A program made the translations under genes and the position numbers. The notes under the pieces were generated by a model. It searched no databases. It was not told the DNA's origin and was given only the letters and a program-made list of their open reading frames with translations. From Prunus persica (Eukaryota > Streptophyta > Magnoliopsida > Rosales > Rosaceae): 64,000 nucleotides of DNA. The stretch is from the NCBI RefSeq assembly GCF_000346465.2, contig NC_034013.1:16126885-16190884 (forward strand), written 5' to 3'. The first letter of the stretch is position 1, and each line of letters starts with the position of its first letter. Below, in pieces: positions 47,130 through 59,732 of the stretch.

Positions 47130-48630
47130 TGCTTCATTGAGATGCCGGAGAGCAGCAAACGATTTTCATCAATTTTGCCCGCTTCAGATGTGTCCTCTCA
47201 CTGGAAACAGACACACTGCGAATCTGAACCTCAATACGTGTGCTTTCTAACTCAGCAATTCTATGTAAAGATGCTTGTTCAATGCAAGCACGGCGCTTAC
47301 ACTCTTCTTCAAGCAAACCTGTCATTCGGTATCTGAGCTCAGCCATTTCTTGAGCTAGATCCTCTGCTTCTTCCTTTGCCTTCAACTTTTCCACTTTCAG
47401 TTCTTCCTAACAACCATAAGTAATGTAACATTTAGAAGATATAATCAACTTAACAAAACCTCAAAACTCTGAAAGGACAATAACCTTAATTACAAAATAA
47501 ACTTAACCACTCGCAATACAACAATTATAACTTAAAAAAACCTAAGGCGCCAATAAGCACTCTTGCTCTTGCAAGAGGGCAGAACTCATACATAACACAC
47601 TTCACATCCCACAGACCTCTAGCCTAACTACACCCACATGCCCCACTTTCTCTTAACACAGAGACAGTAGATGTCAGCTCTACAGACTTCATGACTGGGA
47701 GACAATTCAAACTTATCCGTAATCAAATAAGTAATAACTTGGTTGAGAACCCCTACAGGTGAGTGAGTGAGCGAGGGAGGGCTAGCAGCTAAGTGAGATA
47801 CTGGTGCCCCTGTTAACACCCACATTGGCAAATACGGTATGCAAAGAAAATATAAACATTATCCTGATCAACCCCAAGCTTTGGGATTGTGATTCTTTCA
47901 ACATGTCTTTTTATTTCTTTAGATGCATACGAATCAAGTATTTTTTTTAAGTAAATAAACATATAAATAAGGTAGTAATTGGGAATGAAATTTAACTTCT
48001 TCCACAAGGTAACAAGACGGCAACAGCAAGTCAAATAAAAATTATTAAACCAAAATTCCGTGAGAAGTATGCTCTAGTTTAAAAACAAGCAGTAAAACCG
48101 AACAAATCAGGACTCCAACCAATACAACGGAAAGGGAATGTACTGCAACAACTATCTCAAGATGCTTGTTATGACATAATTCACTGTCAATTCTTACGTA
48201 TATAGCTAATCCATTACCAATATAATCCATTACCAATATATATTTTGTGTCGCACAATATCCTGTTTGGCTAAAGGTTAGTCAGCTTGGAAGGTTGTTAG
48301 CTGACGTGTCATTATGGTTAGACTGTTAGTGTAATCCACGTGATTTCTGCAGTAGTATAACGTCTGTAATCCCATGTGTATTGGTTTCATTCAATGAGAA
48401 ATACAGAAATCAAAAGGTAATATTTCCTCTAAATTCCTCTTTGAATATTCTAGAACTCTCTGTTAGCATATCCAAGCAAATCTTCTCTCTTCTGTTTCAA
48501 ACAAGCCATCTTCAAAAATAGACCGAAAAATACTAGGATACAAAAATCACACCTCTCTACATCTTGTCCCAATTTGTAGGAGTTCTCAACATCAAATGAG
48601 CTGTCGCTATTGCTGTTGGTGCTGCTTGAC
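47130..48630 (-). pseudogene. Truncated copy of the coiled-coil gene
   Basis: Second copy of the gene at 29486-32502. Recognisable parts are the penultimate exon (47410-47245, KLKAKEEAEDLAQEMAELRY), the second exon (about 47930-47870; its donor GT has become AT) and the first exon (about 48628-48550). In the first exon the start codon is TTG and a short deletion shifts the frame. Exons 3-5 are gone: sequence equivalent to about 29880-31615 is deleted and the two sides join near 47530. A 206-bp LTR-like insert lies in its intron 1 region. Confidence 0.85.
48263..48468 (+). mobile_element. 206-bp solo LTR or TRIM-like insert
   Basis: Begins TGTTTGGCTA, ends CTGTTAGCA, with target duplication TATCC (48258-48262, 48469-48473). 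It is absent from the matching place in the other copy of the duplication (near 32355-32360). It contains a CATTCAATGAGAAATAC segment typical of short Copia/TRIM LTR ends. Confidence 0.82.
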
Positions 48631-48711
48631 AATTGTGCAAAAGTAAGCTATACAACTCCACCAATGAAGATCTTTGAGCCATAATGAAGATCTTTGAGTC
48701 GAATTTAGGTT

Positions 48712-50786
48712 TCAGGAAGCGGTTATCTGTTGAGAGGCTCTGATTGCTACTCCAACTTCTGCCTGTTTCTTCACCATAGCAGCATGCTTCTGACCAGCAA
48801 GATGAGAATTGAAAACTGTCTGACTATTGCACACCACATTGCATACAGTACACGTTCTGACTGCACCAGCTGCTGCTCCTCCTGATATGATCTTTCGCTT
48901 CTTTGTCTCCAAATCCTCCTCTGGCTGGGAACCCTTGGCTCCTAGGTTTTCCATTGGTCCAATTATTGCATTTGTTGCAGCTGATGGAACATTTGAGGTT
49001 GAGGCACTGCCATCATTCTTTAACTTTTCAAGTTGCTCCAAGTTCTTCTGATGTTTCTTTCCGACTAGGTGTTTGATGTAGGTGTCATTGCTGTTACAAC
49101 TGACTTTACAAACTTCACACCATGCAGACTGAACAAGTTTGATTTTATTTGGATCTTTATTCCAAATGCCAGTAACTTCAGATTGAAGTGCAGCAAAATA
49201 TGAGCCAACATTTGGAGCCACTAAACTAGCCTACATAATGGAAATAGTAAAAGTAAATAAATATATTAATAATCAAAAATAGTAAAAAATTACAAAATAA
49301 GATAAATAAGGCCCACTTGAAGGACGCATATAAGAAAACATTGAGAATCCAAATAATAACATAAAGAATGCAAGATCCTCTAGACGACTCACATGATACA
49401 AGCAAGTGTATCCAAAATTACTCATAAAGACTCGAGGGCACTTAAATACCATATCACAGGTGAAAGAAAAAAAAAAATCAAATACTGAAATGCGGACACT
49501 ATGGAAAGATGTATGGCAAAAGTGACAGAAGAATCTTAAAAGGAAAGCTAGTTAAATTGTTATTTACCTGAGCCTTGTGCCTTTTACCAGCCAAGTGCTT
49601 AATGTAAACTTCTTGGCTATTGCAAACAACGTTGCATATTGTGCAAACCACCATCGAATCATCCGCTGCACCACCATTCACAACCTTACGTCTCTTTGTT
49701 TCCAATTCTACACCAGCAGCCACACCTGAACCCCCAAATATCACTTGCCCACCTACACTGCTTGTTTGGCTTGGCAGACTGATATTGTTTAGAACATTAG
49801 AGGCTGCAGCAGTGGGATTATATTGCATTCTGATTTTTTTCTGGTGTTTCTTTCCCAATATGTGTGCCTCGTAATTTTCTTTGCTACTACAACTGAGATT
49901 ACAAACATCACACCGATTTGTCCCATTGCTATTCCACAAAGAATTTGAAGTGGTGGGCACTAACAAACTCTCATTCAGAAACTTGATAGACTGCAAACAA
50001 CAAAAAATGGTTTTCAATGTGACTTTATATATTGTAATCGTACATATACTAAACAATGCAAGCATATGGGAAAACTTATGAATGTCTGAATTAGACATGA
50101 AACATATGATGAACATGCATCATAAGAGTATTAGAATACAGAGTCCACGAGTGGATGCACACATAATACACTTAAATGACCTAAACTAAATTGAGTAATG
50201 CGAAAATGGAGCAATGCTTTTGAAAAGAAGACATCCAATCTAATTTTCCACTAACACAGCACCACTCGATACACCACATAAACACATCAAAACCCATAGA
50301 ATAGGATCACAAAACAAATACATCACAACCCATTTAAGGAAAAGAGCCCAAGAGTTATATTACCAAAAAACCGAACTTGAATTGAAGAAAGGCACTTACA
50401 GCTTCGTGTCCAATGGGTTCAGCTTGCTGGATAGCCCCATTCTGAGAACCAGCATTTGGGTCTTCAACAAATGGCGTTTGAGCTTGGAATACAACATGGG
50501 TCCACGAGTATGAGCCTGAATTGGCATTTGGTTCAGTTCCAGGCGGGCGAAGAGCTGGATCGAAGGCTACTGCAGAGGGAAACACGGGTGGAGGAAACAA
50601 CCAACGTTTGTTACTGTTTGGGTTTATGGTGTTGGATTGATAAGGAATGTGATAGGTGAGATTGGTGGAATCTTGTGAAGGATTGAACATTTGGGAGTGT
50701 GACTTTGTAGTGAAGTTGGAATTAGGGTTAGTGTATGACGGGATTTTGGCGTGGTTCGTTGAAGAAGGTGTTGGGTTTGCACACAT
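48712..50786 (-). CDS. U1-type C2H2 zinc-finger protein with four fingers
   Basis: Three exons: up to 50400, 49990-49568 and 49230-48712, with GT..AG borders and phase 0 throughout. Four fingers of the C-X2-C-X12-H-X5-H type are visible: CDVCNLSC..HILGKKH, CTICNVVC..HLAGKRH, CEVCKVSC..HLVGKKH and CTVCNVVC..HLAGQKH. This U1/matrin-like spacing usually binds double-stranded RNA or snRNA-type targets. KRRK and KKRKI patches look like nuclear signals. The N-terminal region is Pro/Asn/Ser/Thr-rich and has a 36-residue tandem duplication (APDT..SYTNPNSNFT). The frame is open upstream to about 50983 but has no ATG before 50786, so the true start may be in an upstream exon. From 50786 the product is 442 residues. 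By position it matches the Arabidopsis gene AT5G61190 (from memory). Confidence 0.82.
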
Positions 50787-50983
50787 GGTATCTGGTGCTC
50801 TGGAAATGTAGGGAGTGAAGTTGGAATTAGGGTTAGTGTATGACGGGATTGTGGCGTGGTTCGTTGGAGAAAGTGTTGGGTTTGCAGAAATAGTATCTGG
50901 TGCTTTGGAAATGTAGGGAATGGGGGTTTGGGTTGGAAAAACCCCTTCAACAATAATTTGGGCTAGTAGTTCAAACTTCAATC

Positions 50984-51965
50984 ATTTGGGCCATAATTTG
51001 GAAAACCTTTTCAAAAACAATTTGGGCTCCGAGTTCAAACTTCAATAATTTAGATGTAATAATCAAAATCCAAGTTTCTTAGATGTAAATTTCATATTTG
51101 TTCTAGTCTTTGTGGTTGATAATTTGTGCATAATTTATGAATATAATTATTGTTTTTCTCTATTGAAAAAAAAAAAAGTTATAAATTTCATTATCTTTTA
51201 GATACTTTAAAACATGGTTCCACTCAGTATTATGGCACATTATTATTCTTGTTTGAGTTTCATGTTCCTTCCTCCTACATATATGAATATTTGCAAACAT
51301 TGCTAAGTTTCCTTAGTGTTCATTTTTCAGAGATAAAAATTTCCTCTTGGCATGAGTATCATATCAATTTATCAAATGAGCTCATCAGCCCTGGCCCACA
51401 TCTAAACCAAAATCCTAAGACCCAGTTGACTTTGTATTAAAGTTGACTCCATTGCTGACCAAGACAAAAGCTTTTTTCTTGCTTGGATGTGAGAAAGGCC
51501 ACTAATCTGATGAGTGATAACTTATTTCTTACACCTAATAGGACTGTTGGGACAAAGAGGTGTAGACACGTGGAGGGAAGATGGCAATAACGCTCTTAGA
51601 GATAAACCTTATGTCAAAGCCAATCTACTATTTCAGGTCAGAGTTGTTTTCAAGTATATGTTTTTCTAATAAAAACTTACTGTCGTTTTCCTTTTTAGGT
51701 CTCTCATTGTTTTATTCTATAACCATGCATGAATTCTGCATTCAGGCACATATCTCACAGTTTGAGTTAACAATCAGTGATAACCCCACCCATTCCCTGG
51801 CCAGGCCGAGAGAGATACGGCTAGCCAGCAGCTCGGCTCGCGTACTTCGGTTACCTCGGGCAAGGTCTGGTCGATTGGATCAAACACATGCATGATCAAC
51901 AAGCAAGCGTGGTCATAAGAAAAACTTAAAGACTCTCATGCCTTTTTAATGAAAAACTGGAACTG
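50984..51965. other. Upstream of zinc-finger gene and of helicase pseudogene
   Basis: AT-rich, with no recognised gene. Short open frames at 51150-51440 and 51581-51895 have no domain. This should contain the zinc-finger gene promoter (reading left). Confidence 0.4.
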
Positions 51966-53798
51966 GCTGGCTCTGGCTATCAGTCGTCGAAGGGATAACG
52001 TCACAGACTTGAAGTCAGTTTTGGATCAAAGTATAAGAATCATCCAGCCCATGATAGATATATGTGCTAACGGTAGGTGGATTTCAAGTTCAATTACTTG
52101 CATGCATCTTCTGCAACTGGTCATGCAGGTATTCTTGTTAGTAGTGAGACAATTCTTACTTCTTAGTAGTACTTGCCTAGAATAAAAGACGAGCGCAAAT
52201 TGGCATTCTGCCTTGTTTATATTATGCCATCAGATCATTTGATTAGTTAGAGATGTTAATTCGTTCCACAGCAGGGGGGTTAGCAAAAACGAGTAGGTGG
52301 TTAGAAACACCAAGATATGTAAAGGATTAGTAATGGAGATTGTAAATTCTCCAAAAGTACATTTTTACATAATATCTACAAACAAAGAATACTCACTGGG
52401 ACTTTAAGTTGGTAGAAATGATCAGGCAATAGTACTCCCCACGACATGATTCCAATCCAGAGTATGCTTCTATCCACCGATTAAATAAATAATTATTGGG
52501 AACGAAATGATTCTTTACTTTATTTTGTAAGCCCCCTTTTCCTCAGAAATAGAAAGAATAGGAATGAAAAAAGAGAAGCTGAGCCCCCTTTTCTCCTGTA
52601 TTGTTTATCTTGTCTTGTTTTTTCCTTTGTCCTCCAAGAGAAGCTCCTCTTTTGTGTTTTTATTTTTCGCAGTACATTACCCTAAAAAAATATAGGGCCA
52701 TTTCAGCAGGACTCAAACCTCCCACAAAACCACAAATAAGAAATTCCAGGTGTTAATATATTGAGGATTGATTTTGTATTATGAAGAATCAACTAGAAAA
52801 ATGATGCCTGTCTACAACAATTTAGTGTTGCCTGAGGAAGGGTTGGATGTGAGTTAACCAGACCTTCAGAGACCCCTAAAACATAAGAAATTATGACTTA
52901 CTCATTAAAGTGTTGTTAGAAGGACCACTTTGGAATTTAGCCATATTTTTTGTCTGTAAGGACAATGTGCAGCACTTGCACTTAAATTGTACACTAATTG
53001 TTTCTGATAAAGGGTGGATCTTTGATTTACCTATTTATTTATTTTAAACAATTACTCTTTGACTTAGATGATTTGTTCCTTAAGAAAGTAGAGTTTCACC
53101 TCCTAGCCTCTTTTCATCATATCTTTTGGGTTCTTTTCAGGGTTTATGGTTTGATAGGGATTCTTCCTTATGAATGATGCCATGCATGAATATTGAACTT
53201 GCTGACTCGCTAAGCAAAAGAGCAATATTCAGCGTACAGCAACTATTGTATCTCCCCAAGGCAACTTTGCAGACCACGATTGGAAATTTTCCGGCTTCAA
53301 TATTGTATCAGGTACCGACTTCTAAGATAGTTGACACATGGCTGACTAACCCACGGGTCAAGCTGGGTAGGTTATTGAAATACAAGTCAGTTATGGCTTT
53401 CAGGCATGTTAACTGATTTCAGTAGCTTTGCATCTTCAATTTTTTGTTCTTCTAGGATCTGCAGCCTTTTCCACGCATCGAAGTGAAATTAAAACTTGAG
53501 AAAAAGGACATCGGAAAGTCTCGCTCTTTAGACATCAGACTGGTGAAGACCAATTTCTGGCAAAACAAATCAAGATCGTTCACCCTGCGTTTCCCTAAGG
53601 TAAAAACTTCTTCTTGTTCTAAACTAATGAGAAACCAAACTGAGCTTCAGATTCTCCTTTACAGGTGAAAAACAAAGCATGGTAGTTGGTCCTTGGGAAC
53701 ACCTCAACGTGGGAAAAATATGCTCCGAAAAGAGTATCTTTCTCTGATCACTTGGTTACTCACATGGAATTAGCATGAGCTCCTAATACTCTCCAGGT
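51966..53798 (+). pseudogene. ASCC3/DExH14-like helicase, C-terminal Sec63 fragment
   Basis: Exons of the last Sec63 domain of a Brr2/ASCC3-type helicase. About 51966-52130 has VTDLKSVLDQSIRIIQPMID and ITCMHLLQLVMQ; 53142-53310 has IELADSLSKRAIFSVQQLLY and LPKATLQTTIGNFPAS; 53457-53600 has DLQPFPRIEVKLKLEKKDIG; 53666-53797 has SFSDHLVTHMEL. Donors and acceptors are preserved. A stop replaces the Trp expected after DRDSSL (TGA near 53170), another replaces a Trp after KNKAW, and a third follows HMELA. Both helicase cassettes are absent. Intact proteins unwind RNA or DNA in ribosome-quality control and repair complexes; this is a relic. Confidence 0.82.
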
Positions 53799-54669
53799 AC
53801 TGTGACTTTTTTGTCAATTTGACTAAGACCTTTATTCATTTTTACTGAAAATGTGACTTTCGATTTTGATTTTGTTAAAATATGGTCACTGCAGACTTAT
53901 CATACTAAACTTTCAAGAGTTTTTTGAGACACGTTTACTATGGATGATTGGGGGGTAATATTGTAAATGGACCTTTATCTATTACTACACACCACTTAAA
54001 GAAATTTTCCTACATTATAGAGTTTTAGCGGTTTGTTCTTTCTTAGGGGTAATAATGGTAACAACTACGTCCACCACAACTACTACTTATGTATTATCAT
54101 GACGCCACTACCACAACCACAACCACAATTGAAATTATTATTGTTGTTATTGTTGTTGCAATTCTTAACAATAGTGTTCTTAAAAATTTGTTAAGGAGAG
54201 TATTTTTATTGTTGTAGCTGTTATCAGTGATAAGTAGTAGCATATTATTACTATTACCAACTCTACACCTATTATTAATACCCACTAAAGAATCCATGCA
54301 TTTATGTTGTAGGATTAAGGCAACCTTCAATTTGTCCCCCTTATAACTTCATCTTTATAAGTTGAACTTTTTCCTGCTTTGCTTGCTAACATTTGTTTTA
54401 ACAAAGGAGTTACTATATTTTGTATATATGACAACTTCTTATCATTTTAACGAAGGAATAACATGGGATCTCAATGCTCAGCAAGGTTCTCGTTTATCCG
54501 TCCGGTGGGTTGGAAATGAAATTGGCAAGCACCCCACCCTACTTTGTTGCCTTTACTAGAAAAGAGAACTGAAATTGTATTTAATTGATCACGGGATGAA
54601 AATGAAATGAACGATGTTTTATATATTGTACTGTGCTTTTACTAGAAAAGATAACCGAAAATTTCTTCA
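53799..54669. other. Non-coding with ACC/ACA and ATT triplet-rich tract
   Basis: A short region of simple triplets (accacaacc..., attattattg...) at about 54065-54170. Otherwise AT-rich with no gene. Confidence 0.45.
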
Positions 54670-57620
54670 TTTTTTGGTCGAAATTTTTCTTTATGTAACT
54701 TTGCGTTAATTTAATTAATATAATTAGTAATCAGCTTTTAGTTACTATTTATTCAGTGAATAATTAGTATCTAAATATTTTTATTAGTTTCATAAATTTC
54801 TTAATAAATAGTAATTGACTATATACATAATCGTAGATTGGGTTTTGGGTTAGTATGACGCAATCGGACCTACCCTAGACCTATGTCGGTGAATTTTGTC
54901 GGCATAGACCTACCACGGCGAAATTTTTGTATCCCGACGAGCTTTGATGGGATAGACCTGTCCTGATGAAATTTTATCGGGAATCCGACAACAAACCACC
55001 TCAAGGCGCCCTCAACTAACTAGAGTTAGGTCCGGTTATGTCGTACTCAAGTTCTAAAATATCGATGATATCAGAAATATCGGTAGTCCAAAAACACGGA
55101 AAGTTCAATGGAAATATCGGGATATTATCAATATCGATAAAAATTGAATAAAAACCACATAAATTTTAAGAAAAACTTAGAAATTTTTATTGAAACTTTG
55201 GAGGATATTTATTTAGTCAATTATCTATTAGTTTATCACAAAAAATTGGAAGGAAATGCATTACATGATGGGTTTAACTAATTTAAGTTGATTATACAAC
55301 GAGCTGACAAACACTGTGAGTATAGAAAATATGTAGTAATTAATGAAAGAAGATTAAACACACCATAATCATTTATATATAATGATTTACTATAATATTT
55401 TACACTTTATATATTGCATGGTAAGATACATGAGTGATTTAGTACCACATAGAGTTTCTATGAGGTTCAAAATTTTCACTGTCTTCATCATCTCTATGCG
55501 TAGAGTAAGTGTATTTTGAAGAGTAGTCATCAAATGATAAATCTCCAAAATAGTTTTGCATGTAATTGTTAACATGCCACCTTATCTTGTGCAAATCTAA
55601 TTTTTGCAAAAACAGTTCAAAACAAAACAATAAAAGTAACATATTGTAGCATATTATCACAAAAACATAAGTAATATGATGGTTAAGGCATTGAAGGAGT
55701 GAAATGGCAGGGGTTTGAATCCCTTTTGCATGTGTGCTTTGTGTTTTTTTTCCCTTCATTTTTTACATTACATCGATATTTTCGATATTATAGCTATATT
55801 ATAGCGATATTTTTACAAAATATTGCTAAAGTGAGTGAAATTATCGACATCGATATTTTCTGATATTATCGTCGATATTGTCGATATTTATATGATATGT
55901 GTATGGATACGTTTCGAAATATCCGTGACTTGAAAAAACGATAATATCCTCGATATTTCATTGATATTATCGATATTTTATACTATGGTCATACTAACCG
56001 TATATTGAGATCAAAACCTTAATCGAGTCATAAGTGCCCTACAGTAGGCTTATGTTTAGAATCTGAGGCTTGAGAAATGTTTTGGAACAAGTTTGGAAGC
56101 TCGAATTTTTGGTTCGAGACTTGGATTTACCCAAACTAATTTCGTACAAAAGAAAATAAAAAACAAAGTCCACAAAATTATTTAAAGTGATTAATTACTA
56201 TTTATTAAGTAATTTTTGAAATCAGTAAAATATTTAAATACTAATTATTCACTAAAGAAATAATAATTACTAATTAAACTAATTTAAATAGGCTAAGATA
56301 TTACTTAATTATGTATATTAAATTGAAGAAGTTGGCCAAAATTATGTTTTTTATATAAAAAAAAAATTAAGCAAAAAACATATCCCAACGAAATTTCGTT
56401 GGCAGAGGTCTACGCTGGCACATATTTGCTGGATTAGATCTCCTAACAAAAGCTACCTCTGCCAACAAACTTTGCCGGGAGATGTCTAACCTAGAGTTGT
56501 CTCGGTGAATTTTGTTGGCATTGACCTACCTCGGTGAAATTTTTGTATTCCGACGAGCTTTGACAGGATAGACCTGTCCCGGAGAAATTTTGTCGGGAAT
56601 CTGATAACAAACCACCTCAGGGCGCCCTCAACTAACTGGAGTTGGGTCTGGTTTTGTCGTACTAACTGTATATTGAGATCGAAACCCTAATCGAGTCATA
56701 AGTGCCCCATAGTTGGCTTATGATTAGGATCCAATGTTTGAGAAAGGTTTTGGAACAAGTTCGGAAGCTCGGATTTTTAGTTCGAGACTTGGATTTACCC
56801 AAACTAATTTTGTATAAAAGAAAATAAAAAACAAACCACAAAATCATTTAAAATGATTAATTACTATTTATTAAATAATTTATGAAATCAGTAAAATATT
56901 TAAATACTAATTATTCACTAAAGAATTCATAATTACTAATTAAACTAATTCAAAAAGACTAAGATATTACTTAATCATATATGTTAATTTGAAGAAGTTA
57001 GCCAAAAACCGAAAGTAAAGAAACTAATTATGTACTTTTTATTAAAAATAATCAAACAACCTCTCCCGATGAAATTTCGTCGGTAGAGGTCTACGCGGGC
57101 AAATATTTGACGAATTAGATTTCTCCCGATGAAAGAAACCTCTGCCGACGACATTTCGTCGGGAGAAGTCCCAGCAAACTTTCACCAGCATAGATTTATG
57201 CCGATGAAATTTCGTCAGGAAAAGGTAAAAAAAAAAAAAACATAAACTTAGTATCTTTAGGCCAATATTTTTTTTAATTTAAAATTTCTTTCTTGTAATT
57301 AAATAATATCTTATTTATTTACTTTCATTAGTAATTGCATTATTATTATTATATTTTTAGTGAAATAATTAGTATTAAATATTTTAATTAATTTCATAAA
57401 TTATATTACTTAATAAACAGTAATTAAAAAAAATTTATCTTTAATTTTCTTCGGAATCACGCATTACTTAATATTTTTTAATTGACTAATATCTTAGTAT
57501 TATTTAATTAATGTTATTAACAATCAGCTTTTAGTTACTATTTATTTAGTGAATAATTAGTATCTAGATATTTTAATTACTTTCATAAACTTCTTAATAA
57601 ATAGTAATTAACTAAGAACG
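54670..57620. repeat. Old foldback-type repeats with ACGAAATTTCGT cores
   Basis: Three diverged cores at about 54875-55020, 56385-56640 and 57055-57225 contain words such as cgatgaaatttcgtcgg, gccgacgacatttcgtcggg and tcggcatagacctacc. They are related to the sharp palindromes at 60.4 kb. AT-rich arms on the two sides of a core are imperfect inverted copies of each other (for example attactaattaaactaattt... at 56265 versus ...tcattagtaattgc at 57326). The segment 56480-56800 is a second copy of 54840-55047 plus 55988-56150. Confidence 0.65.
55048..55987. mobile_element. hAT-like non-autonomous element, 940 bp
   Basis: Interrupts the older repeat. The flanks GTCGTACT (55040-55047) and GTCATACT (55988-55995) are an imperfect 8-bp duplication. 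The duplicate at 56655-56667 shows the uninterrupted sequence. The ends are inverted: CAAGTTCTAAAATATCGATG on the left, and on the minus strand CATAGTATAAAATATCGATA at the right. The CA start and 8-bp duplication fit hAT. Internal sequence is AT-rich with many atatcgat words and no transposase. Confidence 0.72.
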
Positions 57621-57769
57621 TAAGAAAGGAGAAAGAGAGATAGGAGAAAGAGAAAAGTAAGTGTTGTTGTTCGGCAATTTTTACTTTGTTGTTTCCTTTC
57701 GTATGTCGTTCCTATTTTGACTTGAATGTTTGCGCAGTGGTAGGAGGGAGGGTTATGTCAGATGTTATG

Positions 57770-59490
57770 AGAAGGTGGATGGAGTCTCAAGGGCCCTAGC
57801 AAAAGAAGAAAGGAGACTCATCTAGGCCAAAGGCGAAGGCTCAGCGTCAGGCTAAAGCTGCTGCGGTCGATAAGGTGATTGTGGCAGATCGAGGGTACCC
57901 TCGATGTGGCGCCCCTGTCGAAGAGGCTAAAGGGGCCAAATGAGGATGCGGTCATCCTAATTCCTGGTGGTGAAAGCGAGAAGAGTAGAACTATTTACCG
58001 TTGTTGGTGATGATCGCATTCTGGAGGCCAAAGCGGCAAATGATATTGTTCCATATGAAATGCTCAATATTGCTCCTTAATATTTTTATGGCCTTAATGT
58101 GCTTCTGACCTCTTGGATTGACTTCAGCTTGGCTAGGTAACTTGCCTTTCTCCCTCTCATTGACTATGTTTGCAATCTGGCTTACTTGGACTTCCAATTT
58201 TTGAATTGCAGCATGACAATTTTGATAACCAGCTTGAAGATTATTGTTTGTTTGTTGTTGAGTCTGAATAAACTGAGTCATAATCTCCTTCAAAGTTGGT
58301 TCTCTTGGTTCATTCGGATTGGCAGGTTTATGCTGAGGATAAATGACATCCGAGGAGATGCCCGAAATATCGTTATACGACCAAACAAAGACTTCCGAAT
58401 TAGTCCTAAGGAAGGTGAGGAATTCGGCCCGTAGGGGGAGACTGAGGGTAGTGCCGATCCTGACTTGTTGATCGAGCTTTGCCTTAGAGAGGGCCAATGC
58501 CAGGAAGTGATAACATGGCTTTCATTCGGGTTAGCGCTAGTTTGTCGATGATGGCATTGTATGCTGTCAGTAATCGACAACAAGGGAGTGTAGATGATCG
58601 ATCTTTTAGAGGCAGTGCCGATGGCGAATGAGAGCTGGATTCTTCATACCGGCTCAACAAGTCACCTTAGAAGCTCAAAAGAGGGGTGATATCTTTGTTG
58701 AGGTACTGAGGCTCTATCTCGAGGGCGTTAAAGGCATCAGCGAAAAGCACGTTAACCAAGCTGCTGTATCGACTAGGATTCGGCCTACGTCGAAATCCGC
58801 AATATCGGGCCGTCGAAATCCGCAATAACCTGCCAAGGCTCTCCTTTTGTCGGTCATTCTTTTCGGTCGATCGATAGATGTGGTTCTCCCCCCGAGAGGT
58901 TCCCAGCCTTGCCGATCGGAAGGAAATCGTGGTAAAGTTGGAATGTAGTCTGATTTGTCCATTTCCTCCTGGCCGATCGTGTCGTATCTTCGACGGAGGG
59001 AGGACTTCAGTTCGAGCACGTCTGGACACCGATCATCAAGTTGTGCTTGGACCAGGATTAGTGATGGTTGGTATTCCTTGTGCCGATCGTTGAGCCTATC
59101 CTGACAGTCGGAGTAAACTACGTATTCGTGGTGGTGTTCCTCTGGGGAGGGAACGAACATTCGTCGAGAGGCGGATGGTTTGCCTACTGCCGGTTTCTTT
59201 CCCTTGTCATGCTTCTGAATGACTGCCCCTGCCAAAGTTGCATGGTTTTCTCCAGACCGTCCTGCAGTTGGGCCGAATGTGATTGCTGGTCATAGAGCTG
59301 CCTCTGAGTGTTGTCGAGTTTGAAAGAGAGAATATTGTTGTGCTCCTACATCTTTGCCATTTCTTGTTGTTGGGCTTCCATTCGAGCCTCTAGAGTGTTT
59401 TGTCGAACGGGCATCTCCGTTTGAGGTGTGTTGGGCAGCCTAGCAAGGCGGGTGATTGGACCATCGATAGCAAGGGATGAAGGCGGATTC
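57770..59490 (-). pseudogene. Scrambled gypsy remnant (gag, protease, RT pieces)
   Basis: On the minus strand from 59490 leftward: a gag N-terminal part with the same coiled segment as the full-length Tat element (MEAQQQEMAKM, EHNNILSFKLDN), a gag linker, then a protease region with DFDVGRILVDTA at about 58800 (the Gly of DTG is gone). At 58497-57991 an open frame starts with an RT-linker piece (RAEFLTFLRTNSEVFVWSYN). It switches to a different gag type (HAAIQKLEVQVSQIANIVNE) and ends with an integrase piece (NIICRFGLQNAIITNNGK). The remaining 57770-57970 looks like plus-strand relic of the antisense gene. No LTR is found. Confidence 0.7.
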
Positions 59491-59732
59491 ATCTTTGCTC
59501 AAGAGAGATATGGAATGTGCATTGAGCACTTGGAAGGCCATAACTTGGAGCTCAATTAACCATTTTGCAAATGCGAGCACTCATTCTGAAACGTTTTTTC
59601 GCGATCTATACACTGGGAAGGAGAAGAATTATTTTTTAGCAAGGGTTAGTAGATGAACCGGCTCCCCAAAGTTGCTGTTAAAATGAGTTCAGACTTTGAA
59701 AGGTCACAACTTTGCGCTCGGGTGTCCGTTTC
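59491..59732. other. Junction between gypsy remnant and tandem array
   Basis: Short unique stretch. The first array unit is preceded by gggtgtccgtttcag, unlike later units, which marks the left border of the array at about 59733. Confidence 0.5.
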
